A stretch of 51,950 nt of DNA, from positions 973-52,922 of the IMG/VR virus record IMGVR_UViG_3300030107_006499, one strand, 5' to 3'. This document shows positions 41,781 through 50,021 of this stretch, piece by piece. The notes under the pieces were generated by a model. It was not told where the DNA came from, did not search any database, and saw only the letters and a list, made by a program, of their open reading frames with translations. The DNA is from a virus. Every line of letters begins with the position of its first letter. Within the stretch, counting starts at the first letter, position 1. The position numbers and the translations under genes were made by a program.

Positions 41781-42359
41781 ATGACAATAAATTATGAAGA
41801 TGATAGAGTTGAATCTGTTAATCAAATAAGTACCGCAGAATCTTTATCAACAAAAGTTATAGAACTAAAAAATTTAGAAGATGAAATTGACAATGCTCTT
41901 AAAAGCATTTCTAAATTAAAAGAGCAAGCAAAAGCATTATCGGAAATAGAGATACCTAAGATGATGCAAGAAATGAATATTACAAAATTAAAGCTAAAAG
42001 ATGGGGAGTCAATAGAGATTAAACCAATATACTCTGCATCTTTGTCCCAAGGCAGAAAAGAATCTGTTGAAGATTTTACTGCACGTAGAGGACAAGCTTT
42101 TACATGGCTTCGAGAAAACGGCTTAGGTGATATTATTAAAAATGATATCACTGTTACCTTTGGTCGTGACGAAGACAACAAGGCAGTAGCTTATGCTACC
42201 CTTGCACAAGAGCAGGGCTATGAACCTATCCAGAAAGAAAACGTTCATGTCCAAACTTTAAAAGCACTGGTCAGAGAGCGTCTGGAGGCTGGACAAGAGA
42301 TGCCTTCTGACCTGTTTAAAATCTACGCGGGTAACAGTACAAAAATAACAAGGAGATAA
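41781..42359 (+). CDS. Conserved-type phage replication-region protein (192 aa)
   Basis: I choose ATG 41781 (MTINYEDDRVESV) with a GAAAGG site, because the frame's upstream TTG lies within the promoter. Residues 25-70 form a coiled coil (ALKSISKLKEQAKALSEIEI), then KLKLKDGESIEIKPIYSASL, FTWLRENGLGDIIKNDITVT, and a C-terminal NVHVQTLKALVRERLEAG. I recall this pattern in many podovirus-like genomes next to SSB-like genes, role unknown. It may partner replication proteins. Confidence 0.7.
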   Translation: MTINYEDDRVESVNQISTAESLSTKVIELKNLEDEIDNALKSISKLKEQAKALSEIEIPKMMQEMNITKLKLKDGESIEIKPIYSASLSQGRKESVEDFTARRGQAFTWLRENGLGDIIKNDITVTFGRDEDNKAVAYATLAQEQGYEPIQKENVHVQTLKALVRERLEAGQEMPSDLFKIYAGNSTKITRR

Positions 42360-42360
42360 C

Positions 42361-43080
42361 ATGACAAACGATAAGCAAGTGACACTTAAAAAAGAGAATC
42401 TTCCTTCAGATATTTTATTTGAAGATGATTCAAATAAAGGTTTAGAGAATGTAAAGACAGAAAGTTTAGCTTTACCTATCTTAAAACTTTTACAAAACAG
42501 CTCGGGAGAAGCGCAGAAACGTAATCAAAATTACGTGGAAGGTGCAGAACCGGGAATGTTCCTTAATACCGTAACGAGAAAAATATACGACGGCTCAAAA
42601 GGAATACAAGTAATACCATGCTACTACAAACTTGAATTTCAAGAGTGGGCAGATTTTGGTACTGGTTCTGGTAGACCAGAGAATATATATGATGCCGATT
42701 CTGATATTCTTTCTAAAACAACTAAAGATTCTGGAGGAAAAGACAGACTAGACAATGGAATGTATATTCTAACTGTCGGTCAGCACTTTGTTCTAATCTT
42801 AGATGGAAATATTACAGAACCTGCTCTTATATCAATGAGTTCTTCTCAAGGTAAAGTAAGTCGTAAATGGAATTCCATGATGGCCTCTCTTACTTTTGAT
42901 GGTAAGAATGGTTCATATACTCCTGCAACTTATAGTCATAAGTATTTATTAACCTCTGTTTTAAATTCAGGCAAAGGTAATCAATGGTATGGCTTTAATG
43001 TATCTAATGCAGGTGTTGTAGACGATTCAGCTCTTTATCAAAGAGCTAAAAAGTTTCACAATTCATTTGCTAGCAAATAA
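42361..43080 (+). CDS. Putative ssDNA-binding-type protein (239 aa)
   Basis: A 239-residue protein that begins 1 bp after its neighbour. It has LPILKLLQNSSGEAQKRNQN, then a beta-rich middle with aromatic residues (GIQVIPCYYKLEFQEWADFG) and RKWNSMMASLTFDGKNGSYT. I do not see a firm OB-fold motif, so the SSB label is a guess from location and composition before primase and polymerase. A conspicuous hairpin follows its stop. Confidence 0.45.
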   Translation: MTNDKQVTLKKENLPSDILFEDDSNKGLENVKTESLALPILKLLQNSSGEAQKRNQNYVEGAEPGMFLNTVTRKIYDGSKGIQVIPCYYKLEFQEWADFGTGSGRPENIYDADSDILSKTTKDSGGKDRLDNGMYILTVGQHFVLILDGNITEPALISMSSSQGKVSRKWNSMMASLTFDGKNGSYTPATYSHKYLLTSVLNSGKGNQWYGFNVSNAGVVDDSALYQRAKKFHNSFASK

Positions 43081-43089
43081 TGTGATTAG

Positions 43090-43120
43090 GGGGCGGTGAA
43101 GGGAGACTGGATACCGCCCC
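43090..43120. other. GC-rich hairpin before primase gene
   Basis: GGGGCGGT (43090-43097) and ACCGCCCC (43113-43120) form a perfect 8-bp stem with a 15-nt purine-rich loop. No T-run follows, so it is not a classical terminator. It lies between the SSB-like gene and primase. mRNA processing, attenuation or replication-origin roles are all possible. Confidence 0.5.
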
Positions 43121-43133
43121 TCAGAAAGACTAG

Positions 43134-44663
43134 ATGATAGAGAAATTTAAAAAAATTTTTAATGGCTTAGATATTGCATATGGTCAGACAAAAAAGACGG
43201 ACGAGTATACTGAAAAAGGAAAACATAAAACTAAATCTTTTACTGTTGCTCAACCTCCTACTGATTCTTTGTGGAGAGATCACCTTGAAGGCAAAGATCC
43301 TGCATTAGGTATTATTCCTATTAGAAGAGACAACACTACTATATGGGGTTGTATAGATTGGGATATCTATCCCTTAGATCATAAACAAATTTCATTAGAT
43401 TTAGCTAAACGCAATTTTCCTTTAACTCCACTTAGATCTAAATCCGGAGGGGCCCATTTATTTTTGTTTACTTCAGTGCCTGTCCCAGCCAAATTAATGC
43501 GAGAAAAATTAAAAATTATGGCGAGTGAATTAGGCCTAGCCAAAGCAGAAATTTTTCCTAAGCAAGATTCAATTAGAGTAGATAGAGGTGACACAGGTAG
43601 TTTTTTAAATTTACCTTATCATAATGCTAAAAATACTGTGCGATATGCATTTAGTAAAACAGGAGAATCTTTAAGTATAGAGGAATTTTTTAATCATTAT
43701 GATGAAGTGGTTTTAACAGATCAACAACTAAGAGAATTTAAAATAAAAAGACCAGAAGCAAATAATGACTTTGAAGAAATGCCACCATGTTTAATTGTTT
43801 TGTTAGAAATGGGAGTAACAGAAGGAATGAGAAATGACTGTATGTATAACGTGGGAGTTTATTTAAAAAAACGTTATCCAGAAAATAATAAGTGGCAAAC
43901 TAAAATGAATGAATATAATATAAAATATTTTAAACCTCCTATTGAAAGCACCGAACTAGAAAAAACAAAAGTATCAGTTTCTAATAAAGATTATAATTAT
44001 AAATGTAAACAACCTCCTATTGAAGCACATTGCGATTCTAAAACATGTGTCACACGTAAATATGGCGTGGGGGATGATGCACCTGCCCCAGAAATAAAAC
44101 AAATAAGAAAATATGATTCAGATCCTCCAATGTATTTTGTAGATATAGACGGTCAAAGTGTAGAAGTAGATGCTAAAACTTTACATGATGCCGAGTCTTT
44201 TTCTGTGGCATGTTTAGAACAAATAGGTCAACCAATGATGCCAGTGGCTAAAATTATTTGGAGAAAAATGTTAAGAAAATTATTTAGTGAATTAGGAGAA
44301 CCTGTAAAAGCACCAGAATCAACTAAACTGTTTACTCAATTAAAAGAACTATTAGCAGATTTTATTAACAAAACTCCTGGAAAAGAGTTGAAAGATATAC
44401 TGAGGGGAATTTCATATAATGATGAGAATGATATAACTTATTTTAAATTTGAAAGCTTTTGGAAATATTTATTACGAAATAAATGGGCGGATAAAACTTA
44501 CCCGCGCCAAAAAACTATACGATTACTCCAACAACATTTTGATGTTAAGGAAGCTTTTCCTAAAATTAATGAAAAAACCGTTCGTTCTTTTTCTCTAAAA
44601 AAAATTAATTTAGATAGGCCACCACCAACTACCACCAAACTAGAGGATAATCCATGGCAATAA
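43134..44663 (+). CDS. Archaeo-eukaryotic-type primase-polymerase (509 aa)
   Basis: An AEP (PrimPol-like) enzyme that should make primers. The catalytic hxDxD is CIDWDIYP (Asp75, Asp77), followed by LRSKSGGAHLFLF (His108) and AEIFPKQDSIRVDRGDTG; these match AEP enzymes of the TOTE-type family. Cys residues near 295-310 (YKCKQPPIEAHCDSKTC) may bind zinc. The C-terminal 150 residues look like a helical accessory domain, with no Walker motifs, so the helicase is separate (next gene). The stop overlaps that gene by 10 bp. Confidence 0.75.
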   Translation: MIEKFKKIFNGLDIAYGQTKKTDEYTEKGKHKTKSFTVAQPPTDSLWRDHLEGKDPALGIIPIRRDNTTIWGCIDWDIYPLDHKQISLDLAKRNFPLTPLRSKSGGAHLFLFTSVPVPAKLMREKLKIMASELGLAKAEIFPKQDSIRVDRGDTGSFLNLPYHNAKNTVRYAFSKTGESLSIEEFFNHYDEVVLTDQQLREFKIKRPEANNDFEEMPPCLIVLLEMGVTEGMRNDCMYNVGVYLKKRYPENNKWQTKMNEYNIKYFKPPIESTELEKTKVSVSNKDYNYKCKQPPIEAHCDSKTCVTRKYGVGDDAPAPEIKQIRKYDSDPPMYFVDIDGQSVEVDAKTLHDAESFSVACLEQIGQPMMPVAKIIWRKMLRKLFSELGEPVKAPESTKLFTQLKELLADFINKTPGKELKDILRGISYNDENDITYFKFESFWKYLLRNKWADKTYPRQKTIRLLQQHFDVKEAFPKINEKTVRSFSLKKINLDRPPPTTTKLEDNPWQ

Positions 44664-46192
44664 GAACCATAATACCTGGACCACCGGGTACGGGAAAGAC
44701 ATATAGATTATTAAATCACTATATGAAAAAAGAAATTAAAGACGGTACTGATCCTCAACAAATTATTTATATTACATTTAGTAAGGCGGCAGCTTTAGAA
44801 GCACAGGAAAGAATTGAAGAACTTTTCCCCGAAGCTGATATTAAATATGTGTCCACGATGCATGCAATGGGCCTTAAGGAATCTAAAATTAATACACAGG
44901 AATATTTATTAGATGGGAAATATAAGTGGCAGGATTTTAAAAATCTATTTCCTATGTGGAGAACCTTAAATACTAATCAATATAAGGATCCAGATACAGG
45001 GCAAATTACACCCGAAGATCCTCTTTTGGCAGTGAGACAATACGCTATTGCTAAAAAAATAAGTTTAGAAGAATCCGCTATTCAAAAAAATTATATTGGA
45101 TGGGATAAGATAGATTTATGTCATCAATTAAATGAAGATTTAAATTCTTATAAAGAAAAAACTCATATGATAGAGTTTCATGACATGATAATTAAATTTA
45201 CTAATAAATTAAGACTAGACCCAGATTGTTTTTCTGCCGATGTAGTTTTTTTAGATGAAGCCCAAGATTTAAATCCTCTTCAATGGGATATGTATTTTGA
45301 AATTGAAAAAATATGCAAGCGTTCTTATATCGCTGGCGATGATGATCAAACTATTTATAACTTTCAAGGAGCTGAACCTGATATTTTTATTAATTTAAAA
45401 GGTATAGTTGATGAGCAAGTTAAATCTCGCCGTGTACCGAGAGAGGTGCACTCAGTAGCTACATCTATTTTACAACGAATTAATCAAAGAAGAGAGAAGA
45501 AATGGGAAGCGAGAGACGAGGAGGGGATGGTTCTAAGAAATGTAGATCTTGAAGAGTTAGATTTTGAAACAGGGAACTGGATGATATTGGCCCGAACTAA
45601 TAAACTAGCGATGACTGCAAGCGAACATTTATATTCTAGAGGAATTAGATATTTTTCTAAAACATCAGAGCACTTACCTAAAGCAATTTTAATTGCCTAT
45701 CAAACTTGGGTACGTTTAAATCAAGGAGCAAGTGTTAGACCTTCAGACGCTACTAAAATGTATAATTATTTAAAAGTTAAAAAGGGACATATAGATAGAG
45801 GATTTTCTAGTGGCAAAAGCTTCTCGCATCTAAATTCAGTGGACCTAGACGAGCTAAAAGATAATCACGGGTTGCGAGTAGCGGGCAGCTGGGAGCAATT
45901 AGATTTTCCACAAAATGTCAAAGATTATATCAAAGTTTTAATTGAAAGAGGAGATAATTTATTAGAAAAATCTAGAATAGAAGTTACAACTATTCATCAA
46001 TCTAAAGGAAGAGAATGCCAAAATGTAGTTTTGTTTTGTGATTTTGGTCACGAAAGTGCTGCTAAATTTTTATACGAAGCTTACGAAACGAAGCCAGATG
46101 AAACTCACAGAGTATTTTTTGTAGGAACCACAAGGGCAAAACAGAATTTATTTATTTTAAAACCCACAACAGAATATGCATATCAAATATGA
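44654..46192 (+). CDS. UvrD/Rep-like superfamily 1 helicase (512 aa)
   Basis: A 3'-5' type helicase by family. Motifs: I GPPGTGKT (residues 9-16), Ia ITFSKAAALEAQERI, II VVFLDEAQDLNPLQWD, III YIAGDDDQTIYNFQGA, IV region SRRVPREVHS, V TTIHQSKGRECQNVV, VI FFVGTTRAKQNLFIL. At 512 aa it is shorter than UvrD (about 720), so some accessory subdomains are missing. It starts inside the primase gene and its stop overlaps the next start (ATGA). It likely unwinds the template for the phage polymerase. Confidence 0.9.
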   Translation: MAIRTIIPGPPGTGKTYRLLNHYMKKEIKDGTDPQQIIYITFSKAAALEAQERIEELFPEADIKYVSTMHAMGLKESKINTQEYLLDGKYKWQDFKNLFPMWRTLNTNQYKDPDTGQITPEDPLLAVRQYAIAKKISLEESAIQKNYIGWDKIDLCHQLNEDLNSYKEKTHMIEFHDMIIKFTNKLRLDPDCFSADVVFLDEAQDLNPLQWDMYFEIEKICKRSYIAGDDDQTIYNFQGAEPDIFINLKGIVDEQVKSRRVPREVHSVATSILQRINQRREKKWEARDEEGMVLRNVDLEELDFETGNWMILARTNKLAMTASEHLYSRGIRYFSKTSEHLPKAILIAYQTWVRLNQGASVRPSDATKMYNYLKVKKGHIDRGFSSGKSFSHLNSVDLDELKDNHGLRVAGSWEQLDFPQNVKDYIKVLIERGDNLLEKSRIEVTTIHQSKGRECQNVVLFCDFGHESAAKFLYEAYETKPDETHRVFFVGTTRAKQNLFILKPTTEYAYQI

Positions 46193-46458
46193 AAGATGAA
46201 ATATATAAAAAACAGGTAGGCGGAACTCACTATAAATCTATGGCGATTCAACCTTCAGAATTTATTAACAGAAATAATATTCCATTTGCCGAGGGGAACG
46301 CTATAAAATATTTGTGTCGTCACAAACAAAAAAATCAAAAAGAAGATTTGCTAAAAGCAAAACATTATATTGACATGGCTATTGATAGAGATTATCCAGA
46401 GAAAAGAAAAGAAATAAAAAAAGAAAAAACAAACTCATGGGGAATAAATAATGTTTAA
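46189..46458 (+). CDS. DUF3310 / T7 gp1.7-like protein (89 aa)
   Basis: An 89-residue protein with the family signature GGTHYKSMAIQPSEFINRNN followed by GNAIKYLCRHKQKN and DLLKAKHYIDMAID. T7 gp1.7 of this family is a nucleotide kinase that makes dTDP and dGDP precursors. Here the same role is possible, but the protein is less than half the length of gp1.7. It overlaps both neighbours (ATGA before, 8 bp after), consistent with dNTP supply at the replisome. Confidence 0.75.
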   Translation: MKDEIYKKQVGGTHYKSMAIQPSEFINRNNIPFAEGNAIKYLCRHKQKNQKEDLLKAKHYIDMAIDRDYPEKRKEIKKEKTNSWGINNV

Positions 46459-48421
46459 AGCTGAAATTGAATGGAACTCTCCAGAAGAGTTTAAAGATTT
46501 AAGTAAATATAAATATATTGCTATTGATTTAGAGACCAGGGACCCTAATTTAAAATCTAAAGGATCAGGGGCTATTCGTGAAGATGGAGAAATTATAGGA
46601 ATTGCCGTAGCCGTAGAAGGATGGTCTGGGTATTATGCCTTTGGTCACCAAACAGGGAATTTTTTTGATAAGAAACAAGTCATGAATTGGATTCAAGATG
46701 TATGTGCGCTTCCATCAGTTAAAATTTTTCATAATGCTATGTACGATGTGTGTTGGTTAAGATCTTATGGTATAAAAATAAATGGTCATATTGTAGACAC
46801 TATGGTGATGGCCTCCCTACTAGACGAAAATCGGCTATTTTACTCATTAAATTCACTATCTTTAATAGAATTAGGTGAAGTTAAAGCAGAAGCAGCTTTA
46901 ACTCAAGTTGCCGATGAAGCTGGCGTTGATGCTAAGGGAGAGATGTGGAAACTTCCGGCTATGGCTGTAGGAGCTTATGCAGAAAAAGATGCTGAGTTAA
47001 CTTTAAAATTATTTAATAAATTTTCTCTTCAAATTACTCAACAAAAATTAAAAGATGTTTTTAATCTGGAGACCCAACTTTTCCCTTGCTTAATCGATAT
47101 GCGATTCTTAGGAGTACGGGTTGATATCGAACGCGCTCATACACTGAAACAAGAATTAGTGTCACGAGAAAAAGACATATTGAACCAAATAAAAAAAGAA
47201 ACAGGAATAGATGTTCAACTAATGGCAGCCCGTAGTGTTGCCAAAGTTTTCGACAAACTGGGCCTATCTTATAATAGGACAGCAAAAAGTAATTCCCCTT
47301 CATTTACAAAAAATTTTATTTCTAATCATGAACATCCTATTGTTAGGAAAATTGCGCATGCTCGAGAAATTAATAAAGCTCATAGTACTTTTATAGATAC
47401 CATACTTAAGTATGAGCATAAAGGAAGAATTCATGCAGATGTAAATCCTATTAGAGGTGACTCAGGTGGCACTATAACTGGACGTTTTTCATATTCAAAT
47501 CCAAATCTGCAACAGGTTCCTGCCCGAAACAAAGAATTAGGACCTCAAATTAGAGGATTATTTTTACCTGAACGAAATCATACGTGGGGCTGCTTTGACT
47601 ACTCCCAACAAGAACCTCGATTAGTAGTTCATTTTGCGGCTACTACTCAAGCATTACGAGACACTAAACCAGTTGTAAAAATGGTTAAAGATTTTAATGA
47701 AAACAACGCAGATTTTCATCAACTTGTAGCAGACATGGCCAACATACCCCGAACACAAGCTAAAACAATTAACTTAGGTTTGTTTTATGGAATGGGTAAA
47801 GCTAAACTCCAAGCTGAGTTAGGTTTAGACACTAAAGACGAAGCGGAAGAATTATTTGATAAGTACCACTCCAATGTCCCTTTTGTTAAAAGCTTAATGA
47901 ACGCTACTACTAGGGATGCTTTAAGTTTGGGATACATTAAAACAATAGGAGGTAGAAGATGCCGATTTAATAAATGGGAGTTAGACGAATATACTCCGGG
48001 AGTTCTCAAACCTTCTTATACCGAAGCTGAAGCTAAAGAACAATCTATTCACGCGCAGTTAGAGAAAGAATTAAAACGTCAAAAATATAAATTAGAGTTG
48101 GGAGAAATAACTAAAGAAGAAATTAAGAAAAAAATTATTCCTAAAATTAAAAGAGCGTATGCGTATAAAGCTTTAAACAAGTTAATACAAGGTTCGGCGG
48201 CGGACATGACTAAGACAGCTATGTTAAATTTGTATAACGAAGGAATAGTTCCCCATATTCAGATTCATGATGAATTAGATATTTCTGTAAAAAATAAAGA
48301 ACACTCAGATAAAATAATAAAAATTATGGAGAACATACAATTCCCTGGAAATACAAAACTTGTAATTCCTAATAAAGTAGATTATGAGTGTGGAGACAAT
48401 TGGGGAGAAATACATGATTAA
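46451..48421 (+). CDS. polA: Family A DNA polymerase with 3'-5' exonuclease (656 aa)
   Basis: The replicative polymerase. Exo motifs: I AIDLETRD (Asp26, Glu28), II HNAMYD, III YAEKDAEL. Pol motifs: A CFDYSQQEPRL, B RTQAKTINLGLFYGMG, C QIHDELD. There is no 5'-3' exonuclease domain. At the position equal to E. coli Phe762 it has Leu442; T7 has Tyr there. Leu is linked in marine virus surveys to temperate or slow-replicating phages (recall). The stop overlaps the next ATG by 8 bp. Confidence 0.95.
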   Translation: MFKAEIEWNSPEEFKDLSKYKYIAIDLETRDPNLKSKGSGAIREDGEIIGIAVAVEGWSGYYAFGHQTGNFFDKKQVMNWIQDVCALPSVKIFHNAMYDVCWLRSYGIKINGHIVDTMVMASLLDENRLFYSLNSLSLIELGEVKAEAALTQVADEAGVDAKGEMWKLPAMAVGAYAEKDAELTLKLFNKFSLQITQQKLKDVFNLETQLFPCLIDMRFLGVRVDIERAHTLKQELVSREKDILNQIKKETGIDVQLMAARSVAKVFDKLGLSYNRTAKSNSPSFTKNFISNHEHPIVRKIAHAREINKAHSTFIDTILKYEHKGRIHADVNPIRGDSGGTITGRFSYSNPNLQQVPARNKELGPQIRGLFLPERNHTWGCFDYSQQEPRLVVHFAATTQALRDTKPVVKMVKDFNENNADFHQLVADMANIPRTQAKTINLGLFYGMGKAKLQAELGLDTKDEAEELFDKYHSNVPFVKSLMNATTRDALSLGYIKTIGGRRCRFNKWELDEYTPGVLKPSYTEAEAKEQSIHAQLEKELKRQKYKLELGEITKEEIKKKIIPKIKRAYAYKALNKLIQGSAADMTKTAMLNLYNEGIVPHIQIHDELDISVKNKEHSDKIIKIMENIQFPGNTKLVIPNKVDYECGDNWGEIHD

Positions 48422-48539
48422 AGAAACTTTAATAAAAATTAAAAAAGAGTGGCCTGTATGGAGTCTTTACCATAGAGAATATATTATAGGATTCGTTTTA
48501 GGAGTAGGTCTTATGGCCCTATTATCCATTATTTTTTAA
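48414..48539 (+). CDS. Small membrane protein (41 aa)
   Basis: A 41-residue frame starting in the polymerase stop region with a GGGGAG site. It has a basic, aromatic N-terminus (KEWPVWSLYHREY) and one C-terminal membrane helix (IIGFVLGVGLMALLSIIF). It could be a lysis-timing or membrane-anchoring protein. No family recognised. Confidence 0.55.
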   Translation: MIKETLIKIKKEWPVWSLYHREYIIGFVLGVGLMALLSIIF

Positions 48540-48541
48540 GA

Positions 48542-48569
48542 TTGACTGATACAATCCATTTGTTAATAT
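48542..48569 (+). promoter_or_regulatory. Possible promoter of the mini-gene cluster
   Basis: TTGACT at 48542-48547, a 16-bp spacer and TAATAT at 48564-48569. It is followed by a leader with a TAAGTG/CACTTA hairpin (48602-48625) just before the ribosome site AAGGAG. The 102-bp gap is the only gene-free stretch near here. Confidence 0.4.
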
Positions 48570-48641
48570 ACTTCTACTGATTAATTTCAGATCACGCATA
48601 TTAAGTGCGCATTTACAATCACTTAGAATAAGGAGAAAACT

Positions 48642-48743
48642 ATGATTAAAAAAATAATAAAATGCGTTTGGGCAATTATTGTATGGCCAATTAAAAAATT
48701 AATTAATTGGTTAAAAAGCGCGTTACCAAGCGGAGATAAATAA
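48642..48743 (+). CDS. Amphipathic mini-protein (33 aa)
   Basis: A 33-residue frame behind a good AAGGAG site: MIKKIIKCVWAIIVWPIKKL and a short tail. Lys residues flank a hydrophobic core, typical of membrane-active or membrane-anchored peptides. It ends in TAATG, the start of the next gene. Confidence 0.55.
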   Translation: MIKKIIKCVWAIIVWPIKKLINWLKSALPSGDK

Positions 48744-48910
48744 TGAGTTTTTGCAAGACATGCCATCATCCTTGTCATTGTGGAGAAGATGAAACTCTTC
48801 ATGCCGATGAATATGGTGTATGCACTTGTGAGGGATGTCAATGCAAACGAACTTATAAAAAAGAAAAAGATCATGCGACAGACATGTCTTTTGAAAATGA
48901 GGTAAGATAA
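48743..48910 (+). CDS. Eight-cysteine metal-binding mini-protein (55 aa)
   Basis: A 55-residue protein with eight Cys in two groups of four: Cys4, 7, 11, 13 (CKTCHHPCHC) and Cys27, 29, 32, 34 (CTCEGCQC), plus several His. This would hold two metal ions, probably zinc, in a metallothionein-like or rubredoxin-like fashion. It is TAATG-coupled on both sides. The strict spacing and the good ribosome context make it likely real. The role is unknown; metal scavenging or a nucleic-acid binding knuckle are options. Confidence 0.65.
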   Translation: MSFCKTCHHPCHCGEDETLHADEYGVCTCEGCQCKRTYKKEKDHATDMSFENEVR

Positions 48911-48984
48911 TGTTAAAAAAATTGTGGAAAAAAATAGTCGAAAAACTATTTGGAAAGAGATGTAAATGCAATGAGTCTATATGA
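48910..48984 (+). CDS. Basic mini-protein (24 aa)
   Basis: A 24-residue frame (MLKKLWKKIVEKLFGKRCKC plus NESI) starting in the stop of the previous gene (TAATG). It is amphipathic and strongly basic, like a membrane-active peptide, and resembles the peptide at 48642. So short that it needs expression evidence. Confidence 0.35.
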   Translation: MLKKLWKKIVEKLFGKRCKCNESI

Positions 48985-49114
48985 AAATATTCATGCGAAG
49001 CGTGCTAGAATAAAAGCGGGAAGTAAAGAAAAAATGCGAAAAAAAGGGGCCAAAGGTGCACCAACTGATAAACAATTTAAACGAGCAGCTAAGACAGCTA
49101 AGAAAAAAAAGTAA
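48971..49114 (+). CDS. Basic conserved-type mini-protein (47 aa)
   Basis: A 47-residue frame (MSLYENIHAKRARIKAGSKE, then KMRKKGAKGAPTDKQFKRAA) that overlaps the previous frame by 14 bp and ends in TAATG. I recall close relatives with 'MSLYxNIHAKRxRIKAGSxEKMR' in many phage genomes. Probably nucleic-acid binding. Function unknown. Confidence 0.65.
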   Translation: MSLYENIHAKRARIKAGSKEKMRKKGAKGAPTDKQFKRAAKTAKKKK

Positions 49115-49356
49115 TGGCTAAGACAGCAGCGTGGACTAGAAAAGAAGGTAAATCACCTTCAGGTGGATTAAACGCCAAAGGTAGAGCTAGCTATAAAGGT
49201 GGTAAATTAAAAGCACCTACAAAATCTAAAACAAGTAGTCGTAGAAAATCATTCTGCGCTAGAATGGGTGGTATGAAAAAGAAACTAACATCTAAAAAAA
49301 CAGCTAGAGATCCAAATTCAAGAATTAATAAATCATTAAGAAAGTGGGACTGTTAA
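49114..49356 (+). CDS. Basic protein, DUF6321-like (80 aa)
   Basis: An 80-residue Lys/Arg/Ser-rich protein: AAWTRKEGKSPSGGLNAKGR, ASYKGGKLKAPTKSKTSSRR, SFCARMGGMKKKLTSKKTAR. The 'GGLNAKGRxSY...LKAP...FxARMxGM' order matches the DUF6321 family as I recall it from phages. Likely DNA-binding. Coupled to the preceding gene by TAATG and directly abutting the next. Confidence 0.65.
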   Translation: MAKTAAWTRKEGKSPSGGLNAKGRASYKGGKLKAPTKSKTSSRRKSFCARMGGMKKKLTSKKTARDPNSRINKSLRKWDC

Positions 49357-49608
49357 ATGATGGAAAAAGTTTTAACTTTATTAGTAGGACTCCTAATTGC
49401 ATTAGGAGGATGGTCTTTATCTAGAACATTTGAATTATCTACAGGTCAAGTTGTACTTGAAAAACAAGTTGAACAATTAGAATTTGAAGTGAGAATGCTA
49501 GATGAGAAAATGGAAGAAATGTTTAATATAGATGAAGAGATTATGGAACAACACGAAAAATTATTTAAAAAATTAGAACAAAGCAATTCAGGATATAATT
49601 ATAACTAA
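49357..49608 (+). CDS. Membrane-anchored coiled-coil protein (83 aa)
   Basis: An 83-residue protein with an N-terminal membrane segment (VLTLLVGLLIALGGWSL), then about 50 residues of acidic coiled coil (QVEQLEFEVRMLDEKMEEMF). It probably faces the periplasm or cytoplasm as a dimer. It may belong to the lysis or superinfection set by context, next to a similarly built protein. TAATG coupled downstream. Confidence 0.6.
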   Translation: MMEKVLTLLVGLLIALGGWSLSRTFELSTGQVVLEKQVEQLEFEVRMLDEKMEEMFNIDEEIMEQHEKLFKKLEQSNSGYNYN

Positions 49609-50021
49609 TGGCACTTAAAATTTCAGAAGAAGCAGCGGTTCAAATGCCTATGAAGACGGTAGCCTCGTTGATCTGTATGGTCGCGATTGGAACCTGGGCA
49701 TACTTCGGCATCATTGAGACGCAAAACAAAATTCAAACTACAGTAGAGTTAATGCAAAAAGATTTAGTAGAGAACACAGATTTTAGAATCAAGTGGCCGC
49801 GGGGTCAACTTGGTTCGCTTCCTGCAGATAGCGAACAATTTATGATGATAGAGGATTTATACAAGACTACTGATAAGTTAAACACACATATAGAATCAAT
49901 GGCTTTAAACAAAGTCAATATAGAATTTTTAAGAAAACAAATGGATAAAGTTTTATTAGATATTGAAAAACTCAAAGATGCAAATAGAGAAATGAAATAC
50001 ACAAATGGAGGCACACATTGA
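49608..50021 (+). CDS. Membrane-anchored coiled-coil protein (137 aa)
   Basis: A 137-residue protein with one membrane helix near residues 17-36 (TVASLICMVAIGTWAYFGII) and a long helical domain (LMQKDLVENTDFRIKW; LNTHIESMALNKVNIEFLRK). I recall relatives in marine phages just before M15 endolysins. An inner-membrane spanin-like or envelope-linking role is possible. No lipobox seen. Its stop overlaps a TTG start of the next gene. Confidence 0.6.
   Translation: MALKISEEAAVQMPMKTVASLICMVAIGTWAYFGIIETQNKIQTTVELMQKDLVENTDFRIKWPRGQLGSLPADSEQFMMIEDLYKTTDKLNTHIESMALNKVNIEFLRKQMDKVLLDIEKLKDANREMKYTNGGTH

Noticed and set aside
43083-43127. Intrinsic terminator after the SSB-like gene
   Set aside because: The stem is strong but no T-run follows, and the replication genes continue on the same strand.
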